DNA from: Rhizobium chutanense
GTDB lineage: Bacteria; Pseudomonadota; Alphaproteobacteria; Rhizobiales; Rhizobiaceae
Assembly: GCF_002531935.1 (NCBI RefSeq)
Contig: NZ_NWSV01000017.1
Span: 1-64,000 of the forward strand
Reading direction: 5' to 3'
Length of the DNA: 64,000 nt
Positions 34,542 through 43,542 of the stretch are shown piece by piece. Within the stretch, counting starts at the first letter, position 1. Every line of letters begins with the position of its first letter. A program made the translations under genes and the position numbers. Below the pieces are notes generated by a model that made no database searches, had not been told where the DNA came from, and was given only the letters and a program-made list of their open reading frames with translations.

Positions 34542-36314
34542 GTGTTTCAGAGTTCAGCAGCTGATGTCAGCGAGCCATCCAAAGCCTTGCGAAAATGCAA
34601 GGGAGGCCTTGTCTTTATTGGCATAGCCAGCGCACTCATCAATATCCTCTATCTCACAAGTTCGTTTTTTATGCTTGAGGTGTATGACCGCGTCATTCCC
34701 GCCAAAAGCATACCGACGCTGGCTGCTCTCGCAATACTTGCGTTAGCCCTTTACGCGTTTCAGGGCGCGTTCGAAGTTCTCAGGAGCCGAATGCTCGTGC
34801 GCGTTGCTGGTTCGCTGGACGAGATGGTGAACGGACGCGTGTTCCGGGCGCTCATCAAGGCGCCGTTGAAGGTCAAGATCGGAGGGGACGGGCTGCAGCC
34901 GCTGCGCGACTTCGACCAGATCAGAACCTTCCTGTCCGGCATGGGCCCGACGGCGATGTTCGATCTGCCCTGGCTTCCCTTCTATGTCGTGATCTGTTTC
35001 CTGTTTCATCCGGCGATCGGATATATCGCGATCGGTGGATCGCTGGTTCTCGCCATTCTGACGTTCCTGACCAACCAGGGAACACGTACGCTGTCAAAAC
35101 GGCAATCCGAAGCCGGCAATATGCGCAATGCCTTTGCGCAGACCTCGATCCGCAACTCCGAAGTCATTCACGCCATGGGCATGGCGGGCACCATGGCTGA
35201 AATCTGGGACCGCAAGAACGGCGAATACCGGAACATCACCCGGCAAGCATCGGATGTCGGGAACGGATATGCGACGCTGTCGAAGATTTTCCGGATCGCC
35301 CTGCAGTCCGGAACGCTGGCGACCGGTGCGATCCTGGTCATTCAAGGCCAGGCCTCCTCGGGCATTATCATCGCCGGCTCGATTCTGACGTCCCGCGCCC
35401 TGGCGCCTGTGGAAGCGGCGATCGGAAATTGGCGCGGTTTCGTTTCCGCTCAGCAAAGCTGGGCGCGGCTGGCAAATCTGTTGAAAACCATTCCGGAAAT
35501 TCCGGCTCCGCTCGCGCTTGCGCCGCCCTCCAAACAGGTGACGGTCGAGGGGCTGGCAAGCGGACCGCCGGCGGGCCAGCGTCTGGTCATTTCCGATGTC
35601 AGCTTCGGCTTGAGGGCAGGAAGCGCCCTCGGGGTCATCGGTTACAGTGCCTCGGGCAAGTCGTCGCTGGCGCGCGCGATGATGGGTATCTGGCCGACCG
35701 TCAGAGGATCCATTCGCCTTGACGGCGCAGCACTCGACCAGTGGGATGGCGACGCACTGGGCCGGCATATCGGTTATCTCCCGCAGGACGTGGAGCTTTT
35801 CTCGGGAACCGTCGCGCAGAATATCTGCCGTTTCGCCAAGGAAATGTCGCCTGAGGCGGTGGTTGCCGCGGCGAGAGCAGCGCGTGTTCACGATCTCATT
35901 CTTCGTCTGCCGAACGGTTACGAAACCGAAATCGGCGAAGGCGGGGCCGCGCTTTCGGCCGGCCAGAGACAACGCATCGCGCTTGCAAGAGCGCTTTATG
36001 GCGAGCCCTTCCTCGTGGTGCTCGACGAACCGAACTCCAATCTCGATGAAGAAGGCGAGCGGGCGCTCAGTGCTGCGATCATGAGCGTTCGCGCACGCGG
36101 CGGCATCGTCGTCGTCATCGCCCATCGATCCGGGGTTCTGGCCGCGTGCGACTTCGTGCTGATGATGCAGGACGGCCGGATGATCGCATTCGGTCCCAAG
36201 GAAGAAGTTCTGGCGCGGGTCAGCCGGCCGGAAGCGGCGGCGGCACGGACGCCGATTGCTGATCGCGTCGCTCAGCTCAAAGTCGTCGTCGACGGCATGA
36301 ATGCGGCCGAATAG
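34542..36314 (+). CDS. type I secretion ABC transporter, PrsD-like
   Basis: About 590 residues. Start is GTG 34542 (AGAGGG eight bases upstream) or TTG 34539 immediately before it. N-terminal ABC membrane domain with five or six helices, including FFMLEVYDRVIPAKSIPTLAAL, a hallmark of type I secretion permease/ATPases without a C39 peptidase domain. ATPase domain: Walker A GYSASGKSSL, signature LSAGQRQRIALARAL, Walker B LVVLDEPNSNLD. It exports unfolded proteins with C-terminal signals. The adaptor follows after 15 nt. Nearby Rap-like and beta-helix proteins are the likely substrates, as in R. leguminosarum PrsDE. Confidence 0.9.
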   Translation: MFQSSAADVSEPSKALRKCKGGLVFIGIASALINILYLTSSFFMLEVYDRVIPAKSIPTLAALAILALALYAFQGAFEVLRSRMLVRVAGSLDEMVNGRVFRALIKAPLKVKIGGDGLQPLRDFDQIRTFLSGMGPTAMFDLPWLPFYVVICFLFHPAIGYIAIGGSLVLAILTFLTNQGTRTLSKRQSEAGNMRNAFAQTSIRNSEVIHAMGMAGTMAEIWDRKNGEYRNITRQASDVGNGYATLSKIFRIALQSGTLATGAILVIQGQASSGIIIAGSILTSRALAPVEAAIGNWRGFVSAQQSWARLANLLKTIPEIPAPLALAPPSKQVTVEGLASGPPAGQRLVISDVSFGLRAGSALGVIGYSASGKSSLARAMMGIWPTVRGSIRLDGAALDQWDGDALGRHIGYLPQDVELFSGTVAQNICRFAKEMSPEAVVAAARAARVHDLILRLPNGYETEIGEGGAALSAGQRQRIALARALYGEPFLVVLDEPNSNLDEEGERALSAAIMSVRARGGIVVVIAHRSGVLAACDFVLMMQDGRMIAFGPKEEVLARVSRPEAAAARTPIADRVAQLKVVVDGMNAAE

Positions 36315-36329
36315 GCCGAGGAGAAGATT

Positions 36330-37637
36330 GTGAGTAAAGTCATCAGCGAATCGAAACGCTCCCTCAATCGTCATGTCGCAATTGTCGGCGCGTTGTCGAT
36401 CGCTCTCGTGTGCGGCATTGGCGGTTGGGCGGCAACAACGGAGCTTTCGAGCGCCGTCATCGGCGAAGGTGTGGTTGTCGTCAATGGCGATGTGAAGAAG
36501 ATCCAGCACCTGACCGGCGGCATCGTGTCAAAACTGCTGGTCTCGGAAAATGACCATGTGACGGCTGGACAGGTCTTGATACAGCTCGATGGCACAACAA
36601 CAAAAGCCCAGCTCTCGATCGTCGAGAGCACGCTCGCCCAGCTCTATGCGCGCCGCGCCCGGCTGAAGGCCGAACGGATCGACGCCGAGTCATTCAATGT
36701 CGAGGAAAACATCAGCGATCTGACATCCAGCAGCGCGGCGCGGGATCTGCTGGACGGCGAGACGAAATTGTTCGACAGCCGCAGATCGGCACTTATCGGC
36801 ATGAAGAGCCAGTTGGCGTCGCGCAAGGATCAGCTGGCCGAGCAGATCAAGGGGTTGGTCGTTCAGATCAATGCGACCAATGACTCGCTCGGCCTGATCG
36901 AACAGGAACTCGAGGGCGTCGATACGCTTTACAAGAAGGGGCTGGTGACGCTCCAGCGTTTGAATTCGCTGAAGCGCGCCCGCGCCGAACTCCAGGGTAA
37001 TAGCGGCCAGGAAATCGCGGCAAAGGCAGAGGCTGAGGGCAAGTCAATCGAGCTCGATCGCCAGACAATCCAGCTGGACGAGGACCGTCGTTCGGAGATC
37101 GCGAAGGAACTGACCGACGTCGAGGCGAAGATTGCCGAAAATGAAGAACGCCGCGGAACCGCGATCGATCAGCTTCGCCGCCTCGACATTACCGCGCCGC
37201 TCAGTGGGCGCGTTCACGAGCTCTCTATTCACACGGTCAATGGCGTCATCAATCCAGGCGAGACGCTGATGCTCGTCGTTCCCGAGAACGAAGACCTGAC
37301 GGTTGAGGCAAAGGTCGCCACCCGCGACATCGACCAGGTCCATGTCGGCCAGTCCGTCGATGTGCGTTTCAGTGCCTTCGATCAGCGTACGACGCCTGAT
37401 GTGCGCGGCGAGATCACCTCGATTGCGCCCGACATCGTCAAGGATGAGCGGACGGGCATCAGCTATTACCCCCTTCGCGTCAAGCCGGAGGCTGCAAGCA
37501 TCGCCAAGCTGAAGTCAATAAAGCTCTATCCGGGCATGCCGGCGGAGGTCTTTATCAAGATCGGCGACAGGAACGTTATCTCTTATCTTACCAAGCCGCT
37601 GACCGATCAGATGCAGCACGTATTTCGTGAGGAGTGA
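36330..37637 (+). CDS. type I secretion membrane-fusion protein, PrsE-like (HlyD family)
   Basis: 435 residues from GTG 36330, with GAGGAG upstream. One N-terminal helix (VAIVGALSIALVCGIGGWAA), lipoyl half-motif VVVNGDVKKIQHLTGG, then a long coiled coil (about 95-280, repeated Glu/Leu/Lys). The C-terminal RLDITAPLSGRVHELSIHTVNGVINPGETLMLVVPE is the strongest signature of the HlyD/PrsE secretion subgroup. It bridges the ABC protein to a TolC-like outer-membrane channel not encoded here. Confidence 0.9.
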   Translation: MSKVISESKRSLNRHVAIVGALSIALVCGIGGWAATTELSSAVIGEGVVVVNGDVKKIQHLTGGIVSKLLVSENDHVTAGQVLIQLDGTTTKAQLSIVESTLAQLYARRARLKAERIDAESFNVEENISDLTSSSAARDLLDGETKLFDSRRSALIGMKSQLASRKDQLAEQIKGLVVQINATNDSLGLIEQELEGVDTLYKKGLVTLQRLNSLKRARAELQGNSGQEIAAKAEAEGKSIELDRQTIQLDEDRRSEIAKELTDVEAKIAENEERRGTAIDQLRRLDITAPLSGRVHELSIHTVNGVINPGETLMLVVPENEDLTVEAKVATRDIDQVHVGQSVDVRFSAFDQRTTPDVRGEITSIAPDIVKDERTGISYYPLRVKPEAASIAKLKSIKLYPGMPAEVFIKIGDRNVISYLTKPLTDQMQHVFREE

Positions 37638-37861
37638 TTGGCGGTGTACCACGCCGCCAACGCTTCAGCGAAGCCGTTGTCATCGATCTCGCTCTTCTGC
37701 ATAATTTCTGAAATCGGAACCGATTGAGAAATATGTAGTGATTCAAAGCGTTCCAGCATCCTTTGGGCTCCTGAAAGGAAGCGCGGTTCTGTGGTGAACG
37801 ATTTGTCACGATCGAACAGCGATGCGCCGCCATTTCGCGAGATGTCCCAGGCCTGCTGCAA
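37607..37861 (-). CDS. hypothetical 84-aa protein overlapping the secretion operon end
   Basis: A TTG-initiated frame on the minus strand. Its product has a natural amino-acid mix (AQRMLERFESLHISQSVPIS, DNGFAEALAAWYTANHSS) and consistent third-position GC, which is why it is kept. Its 3' end overlaps the PrsE-like gene tail by 31 nt. The start is weakly supported: AGGAG lies only 3-4 bases away. It starts 10 bp from the divergent esterase start. No family recognised; it could be a gene remnant. Confidence 0.4.
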   Translation of the reverse strand: MQQAWDISRNGGASLFDRDKSFTTEPRFLSGAQRMLERFESLHISQSVPISEIMQKSEIDDNGFAEALAAWYTANHSSRNTCCI

Positions 37862-37870
37862 GGTCTCCTC

Positions 37871-38566
37871 ATGATCGGTTTACAGCTTTGGCGAGCGATG
37901 CCAATGGTGAGACGACCGGCTTATGGGCTGCTTTTGCTTTTTGCCTGGTTCGCGATGTTTTCGGTGACTGGGAATAGCAATGCCGAGGGCCTTCCGCCAT
38001 TGAAAATAGTGGCTTTCGGCACATCCTTGACGGCCCGCGGAGGGTGGCAGCCGTCGCTCGAGACGGAGCTTGCAGCCTGCCTGCAACGGCCTGTCAAAGT
38101 CGAGAGCGTTGCAAAGAGCGGCGAGACGACGCTGTGGGCTCTCACCCAGCTTGATCGCGTCGTTGCCGGGCAGCCGGATATCGTTCTGATCGAGCTTTAC
38201 GCCAACGATGCAGCCTTGCAGCGGTTCGTGTCACTTGCGCAAAGCCGAAAGAACATCGGCGACATTCTCGACCGGCTTCGGCAGCGCCTGCCACGAGCGC
38301 GGATCATCGTCATGGCGATGAACCCGTTTTCGGGAATGCGTGGCCTGATCCGTCCCTTTGTCGGAAGTTACATCGCGGCCCATCAGGCGGAGGCTGAGGA
38401 ACGGGGCCTGGAGTTTGTCGACCACCAGCCCAATTGGCAGCGTCTGACGCCGGGGGATCTGGCCTCGGCAATTCCCGATGGCGCTCATCCGCTGCCTGAA
38501 ATTGCTTCCAAAATCATCGTACCGGAACTTGTCAAACAGATTGCCGGCGGCAATTGCAAAGAATGA
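37871..38566 (+). CDS. SGNH/GDSL-family arylesterase-like hydrolase
   Basis: 231 residues; an N-terminal helix (AYGLLLLFAWFAMFSVTG) suggests export or membrane anchoring. SGNH blocks: GTSLTARGGW (nucleophile Ser in a GxS context), Gly in SVAKSGETT, Asn in LYANDAA, and the C-terminal PDGAHPLPE with catalytic Asp and His. ATG 37898 is an alternative start. Lying among polysaccharide genes, it may remove acetyl or other acyl groups from the glycan, but that is inference. Confidence 0.78.
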   Translation: MIGLQLWRAMPMVRRPAYGLLLLFAWFAMFSVTGNSNAEGLPPLKIVAFGTSLTARGGWQPSLETELAACLQRPVKVESVAKSGETTLWALTQLDRVVAGQPDIVLIELYANDAALQRFVSLAQSRKNIGDILDRLRQRLPRARIIVMAMNPFSGMRGLIRPFVGSYIAAHQAEAEERGLEFVDHQPNWQRLTPGDLASAIPDGAHPLPEIASKIIVPELVKQIAGGNCKE

Positions 38567-38587
38567 CGGATCGCGCAGGGCTCGGGT

Positions 38588-39064
38588 TCAGACCGCCGCG
38601 AGGTAGCCTTTGAGGTATTTGACCAGCGAAGTCCGCCCAACCTCAGACGGGTCCTCGTGAGAGGGACTGTCCAGATCGTCCAGAAGATAGTTTTTGAGAT
38701 CCTCGTCGGTATGGGCGACATAGATGCCGGGCCGGCCGGCGAGCTGGCCTACCGTGGCAAGCTGATGATCGTTTCGATGTTCTCCAAGAGACGCCTGCCG
38801 GGGAACGAGAATGATCGGTTTTCCAAAACGTTTCGCGGTCAGCACGGTGCCTATTCCCGCATGAGAAACGATAACGCTTGCATCGAAAAAGACCCTATCG
38901 AAGTCAGCGGGCTCGATATTCTTGATCCATTTCATGTTCTGGGGCGTGTAGGTGCCCTTGCCGATCTGCGCCAGAACCGGCTTGGACAGATCCTTTGCAA
39001 AAGTGTCGACAGCCTTGACGAGGCGATCGAACGGCAGCTGCGTTCCGACGGTGACAAGGATCAA
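38588..39064 (-). CDS. PssE-like glycosyltransferase subunit (Alg13-like, GT28 C-terminal)
   Basis: 158 residues from TTG 39064, whose first bases overlap the stop of the upstream PssD-like gene (TTGA); longer frames upstream only overlap that gene. MILVTVGTQLPFDRLVKAVD is the classic start of Alg13/PssE/EpsF proteins, and FFDASVIVSHAGIGTVL plus GKPIILVPR are the sugar-nucleotide-binding motifs of the GT28 C-terminal domain. In R. leguminosarum PssE works with PssD as the glucuronosyltransferase adding the second sugar of the repeat unit. UDP-glucuronate would come from the Ugd at 21.6 kb. Confidence 0.85.
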   Translation of the reverse strand: MILVTVGTQLPFDRLVKAVDTFAKDLSKPVLAQIGKGTYTPQNMKWIKNIEPADFDRVFFDASVIVSHAGIGTVLTAKRFGKPIILVPRQASLGEHRNDHQLATVGQLAGRPGIYVAHTDEDLKNYLLDDLDSPSHEDPSEVGRTSLVKYLKGYLAAV

Positions 39065-39519
39065 AGCACAGCTCCTGCGTAGTGGGGACCATCCGGCCGT
39101 GACAAATGTTGCCATTGCGTCAGCCAGAGCGTCGCGATACGGCCAGCCAATTTTCCCGACAGGGACAGCTTCTCGACATTGGCGACACTGTCGATCCAGA
39201 TCGTCCGCTTGCCCGTCAATTTGCCGGCAAGCAGGCAAAAAAGTCCGGGCGCCGCGCCGGTGGAGATGATGACATCAGGCCTGTGTCTGATGACGATGGA
39301 GAAGGCGCTGAAAAAGCAGCGGATCGACATGGTAATGGAGTCGCGGCTGCAATCGGGAAGCACCAGACCGTCGCGAATGTCATATTTGGCAAGCAGACCC
39401 GGAATGGTCGTTGCAAAGACGATATCGCAGCCCTCGAATGCGCCGCGCATGGCCATCAGCTGCTCCCAATGGCCGCCTCCTGACGAGGCAGCGAGAACCT
39501 TTAATTTCTTCTCAGCCAT
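39061..39519 (-). CDS. PssD-like glycosyltransferase subunit (Alg14-like)
   Basis: 152 residues from ATG 39519 with AGGAGA upstream. VLAASSGGGHWEQLMAMR is the Alg14/PssD/CpsF signature for the membrane-associated partner; VIISTGAAPGLFCLLAGKLTGKR and WIDSVANVEKLSLSGKLA follow in the order seen in PssD. The protein recruits its PssE-like partner to the membrane lipid-linked acceptor. The overlap with the PssE-like gene fits a heterodimer made in equal amounts. Confidence 0.85.
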   Translation of the reverse strand: MAEKKLKVLAASSGGGHWEQLMAMRGAFEGCDIVFATTIPGLLAKYDIRDGLVLPDCSRDSITMSIRCFFSAFSIVIRHRPDVIISTGAAPGLFCLLAGKLTGKRTIWIDSVANVEKLSLSGKLAGRIATLWLTQWQHLSRPDGPHYAGAVL

Positions 39520-39724
39520 AGACAGGCATCTCCTATATTTGACCGATGACAGGGGCGTAGAACGGTTCCGTTCGAACAGCGGTCGTGTCAAGATAGTTCC
39601 GTGGAACTGTACCATTTTTGGCCGGATTGGTTGAAGCCTTGAAGTTCATGGACGGCCAATCACGCAGGATGTGTTCGGTGGGAAGATAGGCGCCAAAGCT
39701 CATCTGAATAGGCTCCAAACAGTC

Positions 39725-40705
39725 TCAAAGAGCGGCATTCGGTCTGTATTCCTGGTATGCATGTCCGAGAATGCCATTGACCATGCCGGCGCCGCGCAGA
39801 ACATGGGTGAGGGCACGCATGCCCCAGTAGGGTGAAATCAAGATCGCCGGCAGCATGGCCAGTCCAAGCAGGACTCGCGTGGCGCCATAAGCGGCGCGAT
39901 AAATCCGGCGCTTGAGATTGCCATGCAGAACCTCGCTGACCGCGAAGGTATTGCCGAGTCGGTACTGTCTTTGCAACACCCATTTCCAGGTCATCCGGTT
40001 CGCAGGAACGATGTCATAGACAAGCGCCTTGTCAGCCCAGAAAATCTGCATGCCGCGGCGGACGGCCTGATTGAAGAAAAGATAGTCCGTGCCGCCGGTG
40101 AAGCGCATCTTTTCCTCGAAACGAAGGTTCCATGAGCGGATCAGGGGATAGTCGAACATGACATTGTTCGAAGCCGCATAACCGATACGCTGGCCATCCA
40201 TGTTCTTCTTGCGCTCGAATACCCTGGCCTTGATGAAATATTCCGGCGGGTTTTCGGGATAGACCGGCTGAACGGGGCCGTAGACACAATCGGCGCGGTT
40301 TTTCGCGCGGGTCTCAAGCATTGCATCCAGCCAGCCGTCGACCGGCCATTCGTCGTCGTCGAGAAAGCAGAAGAGATCGGTGCCGGGAGGTGCCGAATCC
40401 AGCGCGCGGTTGCGCGCAAAAGGTATGCCCTGGTTCTGTTCGACGACGTAGATCAGATCGTAGGCGCCCGTCTGGCCAAAACCCTCCACCGTTGCCTTGG
40501 CGCTGCCGGCCGCATCATTGTCGACGATCACCATGGTGAGATGGTAGGGGCGGGCGGGGTGCCTGATCTGGCGGGTCATGACGTCGAGCAGCTTGGCGAT
40601 GCCGTCCAGACGCCGATAGGTCAGCACGCCGACGGCGATCTTCAACGGCGCGGTGGCCGCTGCAGTATCGGCGGATGAATGCGGAAGAGTTTCTTGCTGG
40701 TTCAT
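39725..40705 (-). CDS. glycosyltransferase family 2
   Basis: 326 residues. GT-A domain: VGVLTYRRLDGIAKLLDVM at the start, NQGIPFARNRAL, and FCFLDDDEWP carrying the metal-binding DDD motif. A hydrophobic segment near 270-300 (VLLGLAMLPAILISPYWGM) suggests membrane association. It overlaps the previous GT2 gene by 4 nt (ATGA). Donor and linkage cannot be deduced. Confidence 0.85.
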   Translation of the reverse strand: MNQQETLPHSSADTAAATAPLKIAVGVLTYRRLDGIAKLLDVMTRQIRHPARPYHLTMVIVDNDAAGSAKATVEGFGQTGAYDLIYVVEQNQGIPFARNRALDSAPPGTDLFCFLDDDEWPVDGWLDAMLETRAKNRADCVYGPVQPVYPENPPEYFIKARVFERKKNMDGQRIGYAASNNVMFDYPLIRSWNLRFEEKMRFTGGTDYLFFNQAVRRGMQIFWADKALVYDIVPANRMTWKWVLQRQYRLGNTFAVSEVLHGNLKRRIYRAAYGATRVLLGLAMLPAILISPYWGMRALTHVLRGAGMVNGILGHAYQEYRPNAAL

Positions 40706-41586
40706 GCCTGTCCTCTCCGCAGCATATTTCCCAAACGCTTGCGCGCGGCCATGAGGGCCACTTCGGTTGCGGCAGCATCGCCGAACGGACCGCCGGCGAC
40801 CGTATTGCGCGCTTCGCTCCGCAGCTTCAGCAGCGAGGTCGTTTCGGCAATGCCGCCGGCCACCAGGCTTTTGCCGAGCGCCTGCAGCCCATCATAACGG
40901 CGCGCCAGCTCCAGTCCCGTCGCAATCATGATGCGTGGGCGCAATGTCTTTGCCCTGCTCGTGCCGGTATAGCGGTTCGACGCATGAATGCGCTGGAAGG
41001 TCAGCGGAGTTTCGACGATGGCGCCGCGGCCGAGATAGGCTGCGGCGAACTTGATATAGTTGTCGCTAAGGACGACGTCTGTCGCCACCGACATCGGCAG
41101 GATCTGCGACAGCAGGCTGCGGCGGAAACTCAGGCCCGATGTCGGAACCGGAAGCGAGGGAAAGCCGCCGTTGCGAAGCGTATCTCGCTTGTCGAAGAGC
41201 GTCACCTGCAGTTGCGCCGGAGGCTGGTCGCCTTCATCGGTCGTCACCCGATCGAAACACCAGTCGATCTCGTTGCGATCGTAGATCTCGGCGATCCCAG
41301 CGAGTTTACCGGGGAGAAACGCATCATCGGCATCGAGGAGAAAGAGGATATCACCGCTCGCGGCCGCAAAACCCGCATTGAAGCTCGAGGCCTGGCCGCC
41401 GTTTTCCTTCAACACCGGCAGGATCTTCTCGCCATAGGAGGCGAGAATCTGCCTGGAATCATCCGTCGAGCCGTCGTCGACCACGATCACTTCAAAGTCG
41501 GGATAGGCCTGCGACAGAACACTGTCGATGCATGGGCGCAAATATTGCCCATAATTGAAATTGTTGATGAGCACCGAAAGTTTCAA
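40702..41586 (-). CDS. glycosyltransferase family 2
   Basis: 294 residues from TTG 41586, preceded by AGGAGG. Strong GT2 motifs: INNFNYGQYLRPCIDSVL, VIVVDDGSTDDSRQIL, NGGQASSFNAGFAAASG and FLLDADDAFLPGKL, including the DxD-type metal site. No membrane helix. It is translationally coupled to the next GT2 gene and so belongs to the minus-strand repeat-unit assembly operon. Confidence 0.87.
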   Translation of the reverse strand: MKLSVLINNFNYGQYLRPCIDSVLSQAYPDFEVIVVDDGSTDDSRQILASYGEKILPVLKENGGQASSFNAGFAAASGDILFLLDADDAFLPGKLAGIAEIYDRNEIDWCFDRVTTDEGDQPPAQLQVTLFDKRDTLRNGGFPSLPVPTSGLSFRRSLLSQILPMSVATDVVLSDNYIKFAAAYLGRGAIVETPLTFQRIHASNRYTGTSRAKTLRPRIMIATGLELARRYDGLQALGKSLVAGGIAETTSLLKLRSEARNTVAGGPFGDAAATEVALMAARKRLGNMLRRGQA

Positions 41587-41682
41587 ATTCCCGCCTCCTA
41601 CAGCGCCGCGCGGCTTTTCAGACGCGCACAGGACGCTGTAACATTTTGAATGGCTGCATAAGTGCTGCAGTAGGCCAATCGA

Positions 41683-42627
41683 TCATCGCCCCAGCGTCTG
41701 GGGCGCGTATCGGCGAATTCCGGCGCGATAGCCACGCATGTAGTAATATTTCCAGATTGCCCAGAAACGCTTCTTCGATTGCGGCAGGAGGTAAAGGCCG
41801 GCCGCCCGCAATGCCCATTGCGCGCTTTCGATCCAGGTCGGAAGCGGAACTCCGCTTAGCCTTACCCCTCCAGGCACTTCGTCGGGGAACAGTGCCGGCA
41901 TGCCATAACCAAGCCGTTCGCCGCGCTTCTGGACCCAGTGCTCGGTGACGCTTGATGCCGGGATCCAGTGGTGAACCACGGCCTCGGCGCATCGATAGGA
42001 TTTGGCGCCGCTGGCTGCCAGGCGGATGATGATTTCAGCATCCTCGCCCATTGCGAACATCGGTCCCGGAAGAGGGCCGATGTCTTCCCGATAGCGGACG
42101 CTCGCCCCCAGCAACTCACGCCGAACGATCGTGTTCGGCCCCCAAACCTTTGTCGGGTCGCACGGTCCGCTTTGTGTCTCGTCAACGATCGCAAATGTCG
42201 ACCCCATAGGAATCCAGTCGATAAAGCGATCCTTCGGCTCCTTTTCCCAATCGGGGACGATTCTGCCGCCGAAGACGCCATAGCTGGGATGGGCAGCGGC
42301 GCAGTCGACGATTGCCGTCAGCCAATTCGGTTCGGCGCGAATGTCGTCGTCGGTCAGGACAACGAGATCTCCCTTTACCCGATCCAAGCCGATGTTCAAC
42401 GCACCGGACTTTCCCGGCGTGCGCTGCTGCAGGATGGTGATCGGAAGCTTGTCGCTGTAGGACTTCAAAAGATCGAACGTGCCGTCATTGCTGTTGTTGT
42501 CGACAGCAATCAGTTCCCATCGATCATGGGGAAGTTCCTGGCGCACCAAGGAATCCAACATATGGCGCATCCGTCGGCTGGCGCCATTATAAGATGCAAA
42601 GAGCACGCTGACGAATAGATCCGACAT
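41683..42627 (-). CDS. glycosyltransferase family 2
   Basis: 314 residues. GT2 motifs VLFASYNGASRRMRHMLDSL, LIAVDNNSNDGTFDLL, PGKSGALNIGLDRVKGDLVVLTDDDIR (metal-binding DDD), and a C-terminal catalytic region MGEDAEIIIRLAASGAKSYRC with the ED general base. Residues about 270-295 hold a weak hydrophobic stretch. It follows the order of the other transferase genes on the minus strand. Confidence 0.87.
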   Translation of the reverse strand: MSDLFVSVLFASYNGASRRMRHMLDSLVRQELPHDRWELIAVDNNSNDGTFDLLKSYSDKLPITILQQRTPGKSGALNIGLDRVKGDLVVLTDDDIRAEPNWLTAIVDCAAAHPSYGVFGGRIVPDWEKEPKDRFIDWIPMGSTFAIVDETQSGPCDPTKVWGPNTIVRRELLGASVRYREDIGPLPGPMFAMGEDAEIIIRLAASGAKSYRCAEAVVHHWIPASSVTEHWVQKRGERLGYGMPALFPDEVPGGVRLSGVPLPTWIESAQWALRAAGLYLLPQSKKRFWAIWKYYYMRGYRAGIRRYAPQTLGR

Positions 42628-42708
42628 CAGTGACCAACCCTCTTGGTGAAGTCGAAAGAGAAAAGCCTCATATTTTGACTGCCTGTGCGATGTTCGAGCA
42701 AACGGTTT

Positions 42709-43530
42709 TTACGCTGGATTCGACCGCGTCTTGCCGAAGAATTCGCGCCGATGCGTTTCGCCGAGCACTCTCAGCTTACGAAGGTTGCCTAACCAGCGCC
42801 GCGGTTTGGTGAGCACGCCGCGGTTCAGGAAATACTGCCGCAGCAGGCTCGGTGCCTGACTGTGCGATCCGCCATGGGCGACCCGATAGACTGCCCCGCG
42901 AAAGGGGAGTTTTGCAAGCGGCGCCCCGCGTTGTGCCAGAATCTTCGCGATACGGACATGGCTGCCCAGCATCGACTTGATCCAGTCGAGCGAGGCATCC
43001 TCAAATCGGTTCGGCAGATCGTAGAGATCGGCACGGATGATCAAGGATGTGCCGCAGAGATGGCTGAAGTCATCATGGCCGAAGAGGAAATTGCCGCCAT
43101 CGTCCCAGATGTAGCCGTGGTCGATCGTCCAGCCGTTGGCGTCTCGATTTTCGGATGCGTGTTGCACGATCCGGGAACTGACGAAGTCATCGTCGTCGAC
43201 AATCATGAAAAAGCGGCTGTCGGCGGCGGTCAACATGCCGCTCAGAACACGCCGGCCCTTGTCGGCGCGGAAGGCGTCAAGGAAGTCTTCCTTGCTGCCC
43301 TTGCCGAGTTCATGCAGGTCGTTCGGCGGAAAAGTCACGCGCACGGCGGAAAACTTTTCCGGCAGATCAGGCAGATCGGCCCCTTCGTTGGCCACGATGA
43401 TTCCGCGCCAGTCGCCATTGGTCTGGTTGGAAATGGAGGCCACGGTCTGGGTGAGATTTGCCTTCAGCCTGCTCCAATCGCGGGCATTGTCCTGATGTCG
43501 GACCGGGATGATGAAGGTAACGAGTGGCAT
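42709..43530 (-). CDS. GT-A type glycosyltransferase (GT2-like, divergent)
   Basis: 273 residues. It begins VTFIIPVRHQDNARDWSRLKANL and has RFFMIVDDDDFVSSRIV, a four-Asp motif at the place of the DxD metal site, which supports a GT-A fold. The rest is divergent from standard GT2 proteins (GYIWDDGGNFLFGHDDFSHL, CGTSLIIRADLY). It fits the group annotated as galactosyl or hypothetical transferases in rhizobial EPS clusters; donor unknown. Confidence 0.75.
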   Translation of the reverse strand: MPLVTFIIPVRHQDNARDWSRLKANLTQTVASISNQTNGDWRGIIVANEGADLPDLPEKFSAVRVTFPPNDLHELGKGSKEDFLDAFRADKGRRVLSGMLTAADSRFFMIVDDDDFVSSRIVQHASENRDANGWTIDHGYIWDDGGNFLFGHDDFSHLCGTSLIIRADLYDLPNRFEDASLDWIKSMLGSHVRIAKILAQRGAPLAKLPFRGAVYRVAHGGSHSQAPSLLRQYFLNRGVLTKPRRWLGNLRKLRVLGETHRREFFGKTRSNPA

Positions 43531-43542
43531 CGAATAACCCCC

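Noticed and set aside
39533..39718. 61-codon minus-strand frame between glycosyltransferase genes
   Set aside because: Sequence (MEPIQMSFGAYLPTEHIL) is somewhat protein-like but there is no domain; too weak to annotate.
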